From Sindora glabra (Eukaryota; Streptophyta; Magnoliopsida; Fabales; Fabaceae): a stretch of DNA of 64,000 nt. The stretch lies in the NCBI GenBank assembly GCA_020226215.1, contig CM035227.1, positions 25,361,866 to 25,425,865 on the forward strand. The letters are read 5' to 3'. Shown piece after piece: positions 38,236 through 51,607 of this stretch. Within the stretch, counting starts at the first letter, position 1. The number at the start of each line of letters is the position of its first letter. The notes below the pieces were generated by a model that saw only the letters and a program-made list of their open reading frames with translations, was not told the DNA's origin and did no database searches. Position numbers and translations under genes: made by a program.

Positions 38236-41200
38236 TGGCTATATCGAATTAAAAAATCAACAGAAGTTTAATGCATTAGAGAAAAAGAAGAAAAATGCAC
38301 TGTTAGAAAGTTGATGAAAAGATTAGAAAATACTGTATGTGATCTTTGAAGTCGTTGAAAAACATATATTTCAAAAAAATATCATTAAAAAAAGCATGGG
38401 ATATTCTGTAGAGATCCTACAATAGCATAATCATGTTAAACGAGTTAAACGAGTGTAGCTATGAACATTATGAGGTAATTTTGAGTCTATAAAACATGAA
38501 TGGCTCAAAATCCATTCTAGCATACTTTGATTAAGTTTAGATATCATTAACCAGTTAAGAGCTATCGATGAAAATATTTCAAGCACCAATGCTATAGAAA
38601 AAATCATTTGATCCTTGATTACAAAGTTCAAATACGTTATTTTAGCAATTAAAGAATCGTAAGACATATCATCTATGCCAATAGAAAAGTTACTAAGCTT
38701 GTTGTGCTCACATGAATATCGAATGAGCAAAAAGGCCACTAGCTCGAGTTTTAAGCAAGCTTTCCAAAGTAAAATGGTTTAACAAAACTATAAAGGCTAT
38801 TAAGGTAATTAAGGTTATCAAGGTAGTAGACAAGGATGAGAACATGGAAGAGGTGGCCATTTTAATACCACCAATAGAGAAAGATTAAATAATGGCAATC
38901 CTTTTAGAAGTCAAATAGGTCATAGTGAAATAGGAAATAGATCTAATATCTAATGTCATAGATACAAAAAATTTGAATATTACCCTAAATGAATGTTACT
39001 TTAAGATGCCAGATGAGTGGATAAAATATGTAAATGTAGCTAAAGTTAAAGATAATTTAATGCATGTATGGAAATTAACTAAGTTAGATATAGAGCATGC
39101 AAATATATGATATCTCAATATTGAAGGCAACAATCACATGTATGGAAAAAAAAGTAATTTTTCTCATATTTGGATCAATCTGTACATGTAGAAGTCAATT
39201 TTGAAAATAAATCCAAAGGCTAAAGCTGTATGCTTAGAAAAAGATAGTTACTACCTTATTGGTAATTATTGCTTTTAGCAATGTAAATGAGGTATCCTTG
39301 GAAAGCAACAAAGATTCTTTTTTAGTTAAAAAAGCAAAAAGAGTTAGACAACCATTGGAGTTAGTATACATAGACATTTATGGTCTAATTAAGGTAGAAT
39401 TACTTGAACATAACAAGTACATTTTAATTTTCATGGATGATTTCAGTAGAAAAATCTATGTATATTTTCTTAAAGAAAAATCAGAGACTTTTAGGAAATT
39501 TAAAGAGTTTAAAGCTCCTGTTGAAAAGTAAAGTAGCTTTTGTGTGAAAACTTTGAGATTTGATAGATATGGGAAGTTAACGTTAAATGAATTTTCAAAT
39601 TTCTAAAAAAGTCAAGAAATTCAACATTAATTAACAGCTAGTTGTACTCCTTAGTAAAATGGTATAACTAAAAAGAAAAATAGAATAATTTTTGAAATTG
39701 CTAGGAGTTTGCTAAAAATTAAAGCTTTGCCAAAATATTTTTAGATAGAAATTATTGCCTTTACTGTGTTTTTGTTGAACAAATGTCTAATAAAGAGTGT
39801 TTTTAGAAGAACTTTTGAAGAATCTTGGAATGGTAACAAGCCAGATGTTTCCTTCTTATATGTATTTAGGTGTATGACATATTCCTATATTCCAAATGAG
39901 CGAAGAAAGAAGTTAGATGACAAAAGCAAAAAGTGCATTTTCATTAGCTATAATAATATGCCTAAGGAATACAAATTATATAACCTAGTGATAAAAGAAG
40001 TAATTATTAACAAAGATGTGTAATTCATTGAAGATGAAGCTTAGACATGGAATGAAAGTGAAGAACAACAACATCAAGAAGTCATTATAGAAAATGAACT
40101 AAAGTTAGTTGAAATAAATAATTTTATTCTTGATAATTGCTATACTAATAACAATTTGAGAAACTTCAACACATCCTCAATGAAAGCGAGTGATGTTCGT
40201 CTACTTGTATGATTATATGGTCATATTAGATAATGATAATAATGATATAACTATTAATGAAATAATTATAAATTTTTACCTATTTATAGATTATGACCTA
40301 ATCTTTTATGAAGATGCAATAGCATATTAATGATTAGTTCAAGTAATAGATGATGATATCCATTCAATTATAAAGAATGACACGTGGGAGTTGACGAATT
40401 TACCACCTGATAAAAGACTTATTGGTATTAAGCAAGTGTACGAGGCAAAGTACAAATTTGATGGTCAAATTAATCATTACAAAGCCAGATTAGTGGTTAA
40501 AAGTTATAAGTAGGAGTCAGAAATTGACTATTTTAAGGTATTTACATCAGTTTATAGAATGGATACCATTTGAATAATTCTTGCATTTGCAGTACAGAAT
40601 AAATGGAAGATCCATGAAATGGATGTAAAGTTAGAATTTTTGAATGGCATTTTGGAAAAGAAGGAGCCAGATTAGTGATTAAAAGTTATAAGTAGAAGTC
40701 AGAAATTGACTATTTTAAGGTATTTACATCAGTTTATAGAATGGATACCATTTGAATAGTTTTTGTATTTGTAGTACAGAATAAATGGAGGATCAATGAA
40801 ATGGATGTAAGGTTAGAATTTTTGAATGGCATCCTTGGAAAAGAAGTTTATATAGAGCAACCATTAGATTATATGATGAAAAGATATGAAAAAAAACTTT
40901 ATCATTTGAAGAAGGCTTCATATGGATTAAAATAAATATTTTGAGCTTGGTATATGTAGATCAATGCATATCTATTATAGGATCAATTTCAAAAGTGTTC
41001 TTATGAGCATACATTATATATTAAGTTAGAGGTTAATGGAGGTCTAATAATTATATGTCTTTATGTTAATGACTTAACATTTATAGGAAATTCTAAAGAA
41101 ATGTTTACAAAATTTAGGAAGATTATGACCAATTAGCTTGTGATGACAAATATGGGATTGATGGCCTATTTCTTAGGCATTTATGTGTAGCAGATTGATA

Positions 41201-42050
41201 AAAGTATTTTCATAACTTAACAAAAGTATGCTAATAATATTCTGAAGAAATTCAAAATGGACTCAGTAGTTCTAATTTGAACTTTAGTTGTTGAATGCCT
41301 GGAAATAAAGAAAGAAGGTAGTGGAGAACTAATAAACTTAACTTATTTTAAAAGCATAGTTGGTAGTCTACATTATGTCACTTTCATTAAGCTATACATT
41401 GTTTATAAAATTGGGGTTATTAATCATTTCATAGAAAAGCTGTATCAATTACACTTGCAAGTAGTAAAGCAAATTTTACAGTATGTTAATGGTATTTGAG
41501 ATTATGGACTTTTTTATACTTATTCTAATGATTTTCAACGTAGTTGGATGTACAAATAGTGATTAGGCAAGTAATATTGAAATCATAAAAAACACTTCTA
41601 TTTATATATTTTTTATCTTAGAGATGATGTATTTCCTCGATTATTAAAGAAATAGCAAGTGGTGGCCTTATCAATTGCAAAAGTTAAATATATGGTAGCA
41701 GCATCTATAACATGTCAAGCAATTTGGATCTGCAGACTACTTCAAGAGTTAAAACAAGTGCAATAGTTTTCAATAATGATTATATGTGATAATAAGTTAG
41801 CAATTGCATTAGTAAAAAATTCAATTTTTCATGGTAGAAGCAAGTATATTAGAATCAAGTATTATTATATTAGAGAATTGATAAAAAATGGAGAAATAAA
41901 GGTCGAGTTTTGTAGATTTGATGAATAAGTAGTAGATATTTTGATAAAGTCATTGAAGACAAATGCATTTGAGAACTTGAAGATAATACTTGATGTTATT
42001 TCAAAATCACTTGAAAAGGTGGCTATTACAATTATTTAAATTTATTTAAA
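38236..42050 (+). pseudogene. Copia gag-pol relic (gag, protease, integrase, RT, RNase H)
   Basis: Fragments in several frames give the copia polyprotein in order. A gag zinc-knuckle trace is near 38956-39000. A protease-like NNHMYG is near 39130 (the active-site region is decayed). Integrase runs at 39259-40023 with ELVYIDIYG and FMDDFSRK, then FDRYGK in another frame. Reverse transcriptase runs at about 40330-41250 with NDTWEL, HYKARLVVK, EMDVK, FLNG and YVND in place of the catalytic YVDD. RNase H runs at about 41680-42010 with ICDNKLAIAL. The longest intact pieces are 90 and 85 codons. In-frame stops (many at former TGG/CAG/CGA codons) show it is dead, and the YVND change alone would disable polymerisation. 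Confidence 0.85.
40485..40849 (+). repeat. 182-bp tandem duplication inside the copia RT region
   Basis: CCAGATTAGTGGTTAAAAG at 40485 recurs as CCAGATTAGTGATTAAAAG at 40667, and the copies remain nearly identical through GGATACCATTTGAAT and TTTTTGAATGGCAT. They differ by a few substitutions and a small indel. The duplication repeats part of the RT finger region and must postdate loss of function. Confidence 0.9.
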
Positions 42051-42053
42051 AAA

Positions 42054-42305
42054 TGAATGAGAGGGGGCAATGTGTAAGGTGCCAAAACATTATAGCTAAA
42101 ATTCTTCCTTTAAGCAATTGAGTAATAGAATAGCAGAACAATAGAGTAGTAAAACTAAATTCAAATATGCATTGTGGCCGAAATTATCTTTTTGAATAGT
42201 TGAGCAATAAGCCAAAATTGAAGACTTTTAAACTTTAGAAATTGAAAAAGCAATATTATATTATTTTGGCTAACTACTTATGGCCTATAAAATGGAAATT
42301 GGTTT
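42054..42305 (+). repeat. Truncated downstream LTR of the copia element
   Basis: This matches the first half of the upstream LTR. GAGAGGGGGC just inside or before its start resembles a polypurine tract. Similarity stops abruptly at GGAAATTGGTTT; the second half of the LTR is missing or replaced. Confidence 0.65.
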
Positions 42306-44330
42306 GCTATAGTATTGTCAATTTAAAGAGAAAAAAAGATTTATTAGAAAAGAAAAAAGTGCTAGTAATGCTTGCTTTGTAGAGCATGCGTGATTTTATT
42401 TATGAGTAGAAATAATATTAAATATTATTTTATAATAGTGTGTAAGAGAAAAAAATTATAGTATATTTATATTTTTGAGAGTTATTACAATTATAAAGGA
42501 AGAATATTTTTCTCATTTTTACTCCTTTTTCATAATTTTTTTATTTTTAGTACCAATATTATCAATATGTATTTTGGTTCCAATAAATCTATATATATTC
42601 TTATTGAATGGTTTGTTTTATGAGAAAATTGATGGCTTTCAACTTTTTAATACATCCATACGGTTCATAATTCATATATATACAAATATAACAATCCAAA
42701 AATCAATTAGGAGTAATTATTTATGAAATGCATACATGTTTATCTTTATGCGTATTACAAAGTGTGTTTTGCTAAAAAATTGTATGCTAATAGGAAATTT
42801 TTGTGGAATTGCATTCATGCTCCTTAGAAAATTATTTTGAACTCACCCTATTACAAGAGGTTGGATTCTATCTAAGCAAAAAAACATGTTTTGTAGGATT
42901 TCTAGAAAAAATTTTTTGGATAAAATATGGAAATAATTTTTAGTGTGATTTTAGTTAATTATCAATTCTTGTTCAAGAAAATATGTTTACCATTTAAAAT
43001 AGGCTAGAATTGAGTTATTTTTGGTTTTGAAACATTGAAAGACATTAAAGTTTTTCCTAGAAAATTTTTTGAATTTCAAAAAAATTTGCAATGAATTTTT
43101 CAAAAAGGATTAATATAAAAACCCACTTAGGATTAATTTAGTGTAAAAATCATATTTGAAAATGTATTAAATCATAAAATTAGGGTTGGGTTAGAATTAG
43201 GTCTAATCAAATTAGGTAACCTAAGTTGTAAAGTTGACAAGAGGTTAAAGTTAACGAATAGTCTACATTGGTGCATGCCCACATGCGTGTGAGGTGCATA
43301 CAGGCCACACATAACCTTGATGGCTTCTAATGGTAATGCAAATTACATTATTGAACTTCATTCTCTGAATTCATAATTATGGGCATCTTTTTAAAATTTT
43401 ACTAGAATTAAAGTAAAAATATTTTAGCTAATTTTTACTTATTTTATTTAAGTCTGCATTTGAATTTATTTTAGCATAAAATTTTTATCATGTGATTTCT
43501 ATGATTTGGGCTTTTACATATATTTTTTACTGGAATTTTTTTTATTAATGTTTGACTTATGAATTAATTTTGCATGTATTTATGATAAAATAATATAGGA
43601 GAAATATTTTCAATTCTACCATTGCATTGAAATTTTAGTACTACTTACACTTGCATTTTGACAAATAAACTATTTTAACATCTGGTTGAGTAATTCCTAA
43701 AATTTAAGGATTTGTTAACATATAAGTGGAAATAGTACTAAAATTTTCAATGCTACAATAAGACTAAAAATAATTTTTTTTTAAACAAGAATCAATTTAG
43801 GCTCATGTTATTTATGAAATTTTATGTAATTTTGAACCCATATATCATAGGTCCAATTGTATAAAATTTTGTTAATATATATTAAAATGTTAGTTGAATT
43901 AAAGAGAATATTATGTTAATAATATTTAAACACTGTATTGGAATGATATTATTAATATAATTTGTTAGTGATAGCATTAATATAAGATTAAATATTGTAT
44001 TTCTAAAATTTTTAGAACTTTATAGGTTTTAGGCTTTAGGAATACAATATTTAGTTTTTGTATTATATTATAAGATTTTAAATGTCCAATTAGTATTAGA
44101 TCTTATAGTATAATACTGTATATAATTATATAGTTTAATGAGAAAAATTTAAAGCATGATTAAAGTAAAATATTTGTTAACATATTGAATTTGTTTAAAT
44201 AGTGCCATTGCTTAAGCAATTGAATGCAATTAAGATTTGAATGAGACAAATCATGAGAATTAGACTGAGTTAACAGAACTTTATCTAGTTGTCATAATCT
44301 AAATATGGTCATTAAGCAAGCAGAGCCTAT
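42306..44330. other. Unclassified AT-rich DNA between two copia relics
   Basis: An 83-codon plus frame at 42475-42726 is hydrophobic and low-complexity, without family features. The region may include untranslated or LTR sequence of the 44-kb copia relic, but no repeat partner was found in the window. Confidence 0.4.
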
Positions 44331-46625
44331 TATTGATCATAACTCTTTTGCGGAACCAAAAAGTAAATATGAGAAATGGATCCACTCAAAAAAGTATGCC
44401 TTATAATGACAAAATATATGACAAATAAGACTATTAGATAGAGTATCCTTTAAAATAATAATGTTAAAGCATTCATGGATTTTATTAGTAAAAAATATGT
44501 AAAATTTGATAAGGATGAGAAGGGATGCTACTTCTTATTATTAGAGGGAACTATATATGATAGGGTTAGTGGAGTATAAAAGCACACATTGAAGTTAATC
44601 AATTATTACAATAAGTTGAAGAGCATGAAAATTGAATTAGATTATGGTTTTCTGATTTGGTAAGGGATAAAATCTTTACTATCATAATTTTATATTTTGA
44701 AGACCTTTTATAGCATTTAGAAGAGTGAGTGGACTATAAACAACCTAATTTCAATTATAAATTAGGATAAGAAGATATGAAAAAGGGAAAAGTTTAAACT
44801 GCAATATATATGGTGAACTTTAGAACAAGGTATGAGGACTAATTAGAAAGATAGCAAGGGTTGGTATACCCAGGGAACGAAGAAAAGCAACACTAATAAA
44901 CAACATTTAAAGACCCAAAAAGCTCAGTTCAATGGTAATTCTAAATTTTGTAAGAAGTATAAGCACAAGAAGGAAATTTGCTTTAAGTTTAAGAAATAGG
45001 TTTACAAGAAAAAGAAAGGTAACCATTAAACACTAATTATTTTTAAGTCTAATATAGTTGATGTGCTATTAAATATTTGTTGTTTAGATAATAGTATTAT
45101 AAATATAATTCATATAATGAATTATTTTTAAGCATTAAGAAAGTTAAGGAAGTTAAGTGAAGGAGAGCTAATTATGTAGCTTGAAAATGAAGACAAAATA
45201 GAAGTGGAACACATTAGAATAATCTTATTGAGTTTATTATCTGGATATGAGTTAATTTTAAATAATGTCATTTATGTACTTTTTATAAGAAGTAATTTGA
45301 TTTATATAGTAGCATTAGATTATATTGGATGTTCTTGTTTAAAATGAGAAGCTTGAATTGATTTATAAATATTCTATTATTGTTGGATTGCATAGAATTA
45401 ATCTTGATATCAATTTTGTTAATTTTATAGATATTTTTGTTAGAAAGAAAAGAAGCAGAATTGATAAGAGTTCATAACTACTCTGGCACAGATGATTAAG
45501 GCATATTTCTCAAGAAATGATAAAAAGACTTATAAAGGAGGGAGTATTACATGAATTAGATTTTTCATATTAATGAACATTTATTAACTGCTTTAAATGA
45601 AAACTTCCAATTGGAGTTAGAAAGAGAAAGAGAAGCAAAAAAAAAATAAAAAAAATCTTGGAACTAATCCATGTTAATATCAATAGACTATTACACAAAG
45701 TGCTATGGGTGGATGGAAATACTTTATCACCTTTTTCAATGATCATTCCTTATATGGTTAGGTGGAGTTGCTCAGTGAAAAGTTAGAATAACTGGAAGCT
45801 TTTAAGTCATTCAATGTAGTAATTAAACTCAAATTGGGAAAAAAAAGATAAAGTGTGTTAACTTTGATAAAGGTGATGAGTATTATGATAGGTATAATAA
45901 AACTAGAAGAAATCTTAACCTCCTTGCAAGATACTTATAAGACTGTGGAATCTAAGTAAGTTATACCATGTTTGGAACACCAAAGCAAAATAAGATTATA
46001 GAAAGAAGGAATCAAATACTTATAGACATGGTAATATATTGGCTCATACTTCATTGCTAGAGTTTTTATGAGATAATGCATTAAAAACTACTACATATAT
46101 TTTGAACCAAGTTCTTTACTAGTTAGTACCAAAACCCTTTATGAGTTGTTGTATGGAAAAAAGTCTAATTTGAGGCCTTTTTATGTTTAGGATTGTAAAG
46201 CTAAGGTAAAGATCCTTGTTCCTTTAGTAAAGAAACTTGATTTGAAGATAGTTAATGGATATTTTATTAGGTAATATAGTGGCTTGAGAGATAGTAAATT
46301 TTACTATTTGACTTACGTAACTAGAGTAATTGAATTAGACTAAGCTATCTTTTTTTAGGTTAAATTGGATAGTAGGAGTTAAGTGTCTTAAATAACAGGA
46401 TTTATTAAAGAATGTACAATTGTTTTGCTAGCGCTATTGTTAGAAGAGTCATCTTTTGCTATCACATAGGATTTTCTATTATAGTTGATAGCTAAAGATG
46501 TTTATTTAAATGAGAAAATTGAAAAGAGTCCTTTGAAAGAATCTCATAGAGCTTATATATCGATGATTTCTAATGATTGCTTGGTTTATTTATAGGAGTA
46601 TAAGTATGATATAAATGATGTATTT
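44331..46625 (+). pseudogene. Second copia relic: gag, zinc knuckle, pre-integrase and integrase
   Basis: Around 44350 a gag N-terminal region reads FAEPKSKYEKWIHS, and near 44620 MKIELDYGFLI. A degenerate knuckle FCKKYKHKKEICFK lies near 44945. A pre-integrase block near 45480 has LWHR-like and ISQEMIKRLIKEGVL-like text. Integrase continues from 45655 (ELIHVNINR, LKLGKK, NFDKGDEY) through GTPKQN- and ERRN-like text to about 46350. Many stops are present. Reverse transcriptase and RNase H are absent: the relic is cut off where an LTR-like sequence begins near 46626. Its gag differs from that of the 38-kb relic, so it is another copia lineage. Confidence 0.8.
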
Positions 46626-48477
46626 TTGTCATGATCTAACTTTAGTCGTGAAAAATGTAGAACCTATTACTCGGTTTCTACCAACTTAACCTTTATTCTT
46701 TATTAACATATTAAGGTATACATAGGTCACTAGGGGGATGATCCAACATTAAGAGAAATAAATGAGATTTCATTGATCAAATACATTTCAATTATAGAAA
46801 AATTAGGCTTGCTTATAATCCATAGGTTGAGAATAAACTAGCCCAACTAACCTAAAAATGAGTGAGTTTTTATCCTTTTATCCTTAGCCTATACTAGACA
46901 AGGCTTAAAAATATCTAACTACATTAAAATTCCAAGTATTGCCCTAGCTATATCAAAGAGGTTTTTGAATGCTCAACTTTGAGGTAATGGTAAAGGAAAC
47001 TGAACTTAGAAATTTGAAATAAAACATGAAACGATAAATTTAAAGCTTAATGAGTGAAACATTCTAGCACAATCAAATATACAAAACAATTATAAATTAT
47101 TGATTGAATTTACCTTCTTGTATACCTAAATAGTTAAGCCACACAATTCATGATATAGTACTCATTAGTATTAACACATTCATCGATAATTATGTGTACT
47201 TTTCTATGCTATTGCTCAACTGTGCATATACCATAATTACACCATACAATGCATAAGAATAATACGAAAAGGAAAGTAAGTAAATTTTTTTATGACTTCT
47301 ATGCAGTCTTATACCTCATGAACCAATCCCTATTCCTTATAGTTAACCTTAACCATTATGAGCCATTGTTGGATTTAGTGGTTGAATATTGTGTATTTCT
47401 TATCTTTCCATCATAATTCTCATTCATTTAATGAATTCATTCTTATTCATGATGCATAACTCAATTTATAATCATCCTATATTTCTTTACATGGCTATAT
47501 ATCTTATTCCTATTATCATACATAATAAAATAGTTATACATAATATCATATAACATATGGTTCTTAGGTCTCTTTTTTGTAGTATAACATTTGAAATTCA
47601 TAGAGGGTAATCGACTATGTAATTGATAATGCAATCCAAGAAAAGGAACATAGTTGATTAAATTGTTGATTATGAGGGGCTTTGGCTGAAATCTTGGTAT
47701 TAGGGAGTTAGCTCTAAGCTATCTACATATGACTTATAGTCAACTATGGACTTTCAAAAAGTGAAGTTTAATTAGATAGTTAATTACATATTTAATTATG
47801 ATCATCTAAAGGGTAAGGCCTTTGGCCATTGTTGACCTGTAGGCCTTTTGAGGCAAACTCTTCCATGAGAAGTTAACTATCGCATTTTAAAGAATAAATT
47901 TTAGGCCCTAATTAACTATAAAATTGACTACTACATGGTTTCTATAGATTTTTAACTCAATTTTGCTATTAATGTCATTCAAATGCATTTATTATACCAC
48001 TAGTCTTTATCGAATAACAGATTCCCCCTCAAAACATTATATTTAGGATAGTTCTTCCATTCCCAGACTAAAAGTTTGGCTATTGATACCCTTATTGACA
48101 AATCAATGAATAAATGACACCTATTTATGTATGAAAGAGGTTTCTAAGTAATTTATCTATTTATAAACCTTACAATTTAAGGCTTAAATTTATTCTAATT
48201 TTATTTCTACCCTAAATTTTTTTTATGAACTTATGAGTTTATAAAAATAAGTTAGATCCAAATATTTTTTCCTATATAAATTTAAAGATTTAGACTTTAT
48301 TATATATATATATATATATATGAAAAATTTCAAAATAAAAATTAAATTTTCAAAATAAATTTAAAAAGAAAAATGAAAACTAAAAGGTTTCATTGTAATT
48401 TCAAATTCCTTCGACGATAAATAAATTTAAAAAATTAAATATATTAAAATTAATAATACTTTTTTTTAATACTATAC

Positions 48478-48728
48478 ACCTACGTATATAAAATTAAAAA
48501 ATGCATATTTTTCATCAAATAATTTTTTTTATAGATTTACTTTAATTATTTTCTATTTTCATTTTCATTGAGAATAGAAAATTTACAAAAAAATTTTTAA
48601 CATCTAAAATTAAAAATAAATTCATAGATAAAAAATTTTATTATAAATTTTTTTAATATATTATATACATAATCTATCATTTATATGTATTATATTTAAT
48701 TTTTGAAATAATATTTTCAAAAGTGGTG

Positions 48729-48788
<60 letters not shown>

Positions 48789-49610
48789 CTAATTTTATAT
48801 GTTAGATTTTAAAAATAGTATGCAAGATTATGATTTTAATTTTTTTCAAGAATAAATTTTAAAAAATGGATAAATAATTTTTAGTATTTTATTGTTTAAA
48901 AAATAATTTTCTTTACATATGTGAATAAAAATATGTAAATAAAAATGTATTGGTTATATATATTTACAAATAAATAATTTATATACAAATACTTAGTTAT
49001 AAATATTCATGGGTAAAAATGTATTGGTTATATATTTCACTGATAAATGGTTTATGCATGGATACTCAAAATGATATAATAAAATTTTAAATTATTAAAT
49101 TAAAATTATTTAGTCATAACTATTTATATATTAACAAATGTGATTAAATTATTTTAATTTAATAATTTTTAAAATTATTAAATTATCCAAAGTTTTAAAA
49201 TTTAAAAAATATCATAAATTCATTACATAAAATTTTAAAATTTAATTTTGAATTTCAATTTTAATATCTTACATGCTTCCTTAAGAAATAATAATGTTAC
49301 TAATAGTATTGTATTTAAATCATTAATTTTGGAACTCTTCATCATTACCTATTTTTTTAATATTATACACCTATGTATATAAAATTTAGAAGTGAATATT
49401 TTTTATCAAAATAAAAAATTCGTGTATTTGCTTTAATTATTTTACATTTTCATTTTCATTGAGAATAGAAAATTTATAAAAAAATATTTAACATTTAAAA
49501 TTAAAAATACATTCATAAGTAAAAATTTTTATTATAATTTTTTTAATATATTATATATATGATCTATCATTTATAATTTTATCTCAATATAAATAATTTA
49601 TATGCAAATC
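48478..49610. repeat. Diverged internal duplication within the Mutator-type element
   Basis: The text from TATACACCTACGTATATAAAATT (about 48473) through TTTCATTTTCATTGAGAATAG, AAATTAAAAATA and TTATAT(A/G)ATCTATCATTTATA (about 48680) recurs at about 49363-49580. The offset is roughly 890 bp. The copies lie in the same orientation. Confidence 0.65.
48730..48786. repeat. TA microsatellite
   Basis: About 28 TA units inside the Mutator-type element. Confidence 0.95.
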
Positions 49611-51520
49611 ACATGTATTAGTTATTGAATGTATTTTATAACCCAATAAATTATTATACAAATCATTTTCAATCTAATAATATTGGCCTAATATTAATAA
49701 TCCATTATAAAAGTTCATTTTAAATCATTATTAGATATATAAATTTTAACACTAAAAAAATTTATAAAAACTCAAAAAATTATTTCACAAATTGCAATAA
49801 AATGATAAATTCATATTTAATGCAAAAAAATCTAAATAAATTGAGTATTAAATTTAAAAACGATAGTATTGTTATAATAAAAATTAATTGATAATCATAC
49901 TTTTATATCTAAAAGTATGATAATGTAAAAAAATATTATTTCAATATTCCTTTTCAAAATGTAAACCATTTACATGCTTTCTATTATGTTAAATGAGAAA
50001 TTAAATGTTTGCTCTTTATTAAAAATTTAATTAATCCATTTTTATTTTCATGTTCAATAAAAAATTTAGAAAATCATAAAAAATATAAAATTAGGCCTAT
50101 CTATTACATTGGTGTATATATGGTTATTTTTGTAAAAAGTATAAAGTATGAGAGTGAGAAAATTAATATCACATAAGTAATATTTATTTTTTTAGTAAAT
50201 AACTTATAAACTTATATCAACCGTTCATTTTTTATCTCTTAAATTTGGTGGTTATTATATTGTCACTAAATTAAGGTATCTATATCCAGACTTTTAGTCT
50301 GGGTATAGTAGAATTGTCCTTATATTTATGCTAATTCCAACATTTAAACCAAACAAACATCACATATCATCACATTTTTCATGTATTTATTAAAAACCTA
50401 AAAACTTAAACTCAAACTAAATAAAATCAATTTAATCTTCTAAATAAGGTTAGAATATCCACTTACTTAATATAAAGGAATTAACAAGAGGTCGGATTTA
50501 GTATTTCTTGATCCTAATCATCCAAAACCTCAAAGATTTTAAGTTAGGGTCTAAAACCTCCTTTGAACCAAAATCCCAATGTTTTAAAAATAGATTGGAT
50601 GTTGAGTTAGAAAGGCTTCCGGTTTGTGATTTGATTAGTTCAACTGGATAATATTATAATTAGAGATTTATATCTATTATTTAAAATTATATAAATAAAT
50701 TAAATCCCTACTCTTAAAATATGAGTTTTAATCTATATAAAATAACAAATTTAATAAATAAAGTTATCATAAAATTAACAGAAACTAGAAAATAAAACAA
50801 TAAAAGATCATCCATACATCAATATATTACATGATATTAAGTTCAAAGTCGTAGAACATTAAAATAATAAGATATTATTCTCACAAATTGACAAATAATG
50901 CAACAATGTTTTTGCCACAAGATAGTACTACTTAAATCTTACAAGCAATATATTACCATAGTCCACAAAAATAAAGCACGCAAATTGTCTTCTACCAAGC
51001 AAGACGTCATGCAATATGAAAATTCATGGGTCCTTCTAACATTGGTAGGTCTTGACTTTTGATTCAAGCATGGATATCTCTACAGGTGAACAAATGCTCA
51101 TACGAACCCCTTTAACTATCAAAATCTTCTTGAGGAAAAGAATCCAAATTATGTTCTCCAATTTGAGCAGCAACTCTTTCTTGATTATCACCTTCAAAAA
51201 TAATGGAAATCAAGTAAGGAAAAACGGAAAAAAAGAAAAAAGAAAACAGTTTGTACTGGGCTTGAGTATCAAAGAGTCCAAGTTAATGTATTAAATATTT
51301 ACCTTCTTCAAGCGAAGCGACAACTCTTCGTATTGTTCATTTTCAATATTTTTCATAATGCATCTTCTCCGAGTCATCATAATCAAGCAGTGGAGAATTG
51401 TCCTCTTTTGTTATGCAAAACTTAATTTTCCTTTTCTATACTCTTATAGTCAATTGGATCTAAGCATTTTTTCTTGTGTATGAGTTTACAACATGATAAT
51501 AAAGTGAAAATTAACAATCA

Positions 51521-51523
<3 letters not shown>

Positions 51524-51604
<81 letters not shown>
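51524..51604. repeat. Long TA microsatellite
   Basis: About 40 uninterrupted TA units, ending exactly where an LTR-like TGTAATACTCGGG begins. Confidence 0.95.

Positions 51605-51607
<3 letters not shown>

Larger units (their letters stand above)
34436..42305 (+). mobile_element. Degenerate Ty1/copia retrotransposon with nested insertions
   Basis: Order: LTR (34436-34938), primer-site-like sequence (34941-34959), a solo LTR insertion (34961-36575), the start of gag, a hAT-type insertion (36620-38227), the rest of gag-protease-integrase-reverse transcriptase-RNase H (38236-42050), and the left part of a second LTR (42054-42305). Integrase before reverse transcriptase identifies copia. Stops and frameshifts occur throughout. 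LTR identity is clearly reduced, so the insertion is old. The sequence just before each LTR copy (AATGAATGAGAGG(C/G)GGCAA) is shared, so either the LTR starts at 34436/42054 or the upstream LTR was once the 3' LTR of another copy. Confidence 0.85.
48046..50319. mobile_element. Non-autonomous Mutator-type element with perfect 9-bp target duplication
   Basis: The element is 2274 bp long. The left terminus starts GGATAGTTCTTCC and the right one, on the other strand, GGACAATTCTACT; over the first 45 bp, 37 positions agree. The nonamer TTATATTTA is present at 48037-48045 and 50320-50328. A 9-bp duplication is the hallmark of Mutator-like elements. Inside the terminal repeat is a small palindrome (CCAGACTAAAAGTTTGG). 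The core is AT-rich with two TA microsatellites and internal near-repeats (for example around 48480-48680 and 49360-49570). No transposase frame is present. Confidence 0.85.
46626..51500. mobile_element. Unclassified LTR-like sequence interrupted by a Mutator-type element
   Basis: The stretch starts TGTCATGATCTAAC, the TG of a typical LTR start, exactly where the copia relic loses its reading. It continues to 48045, then resumes after the Mutator-type insertion at 50329 and on to about 51500. It is less AT-rich than its surroundings and has no coding frame of note. No second copy in the window fixes its ends or class. Confidence 0.35.

Noticed and set aside
38431..38739. 102-codon minus-strand frame
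   Set aside because: It is antisense to the copia gag relic, which explains the sequence on the plus strand.
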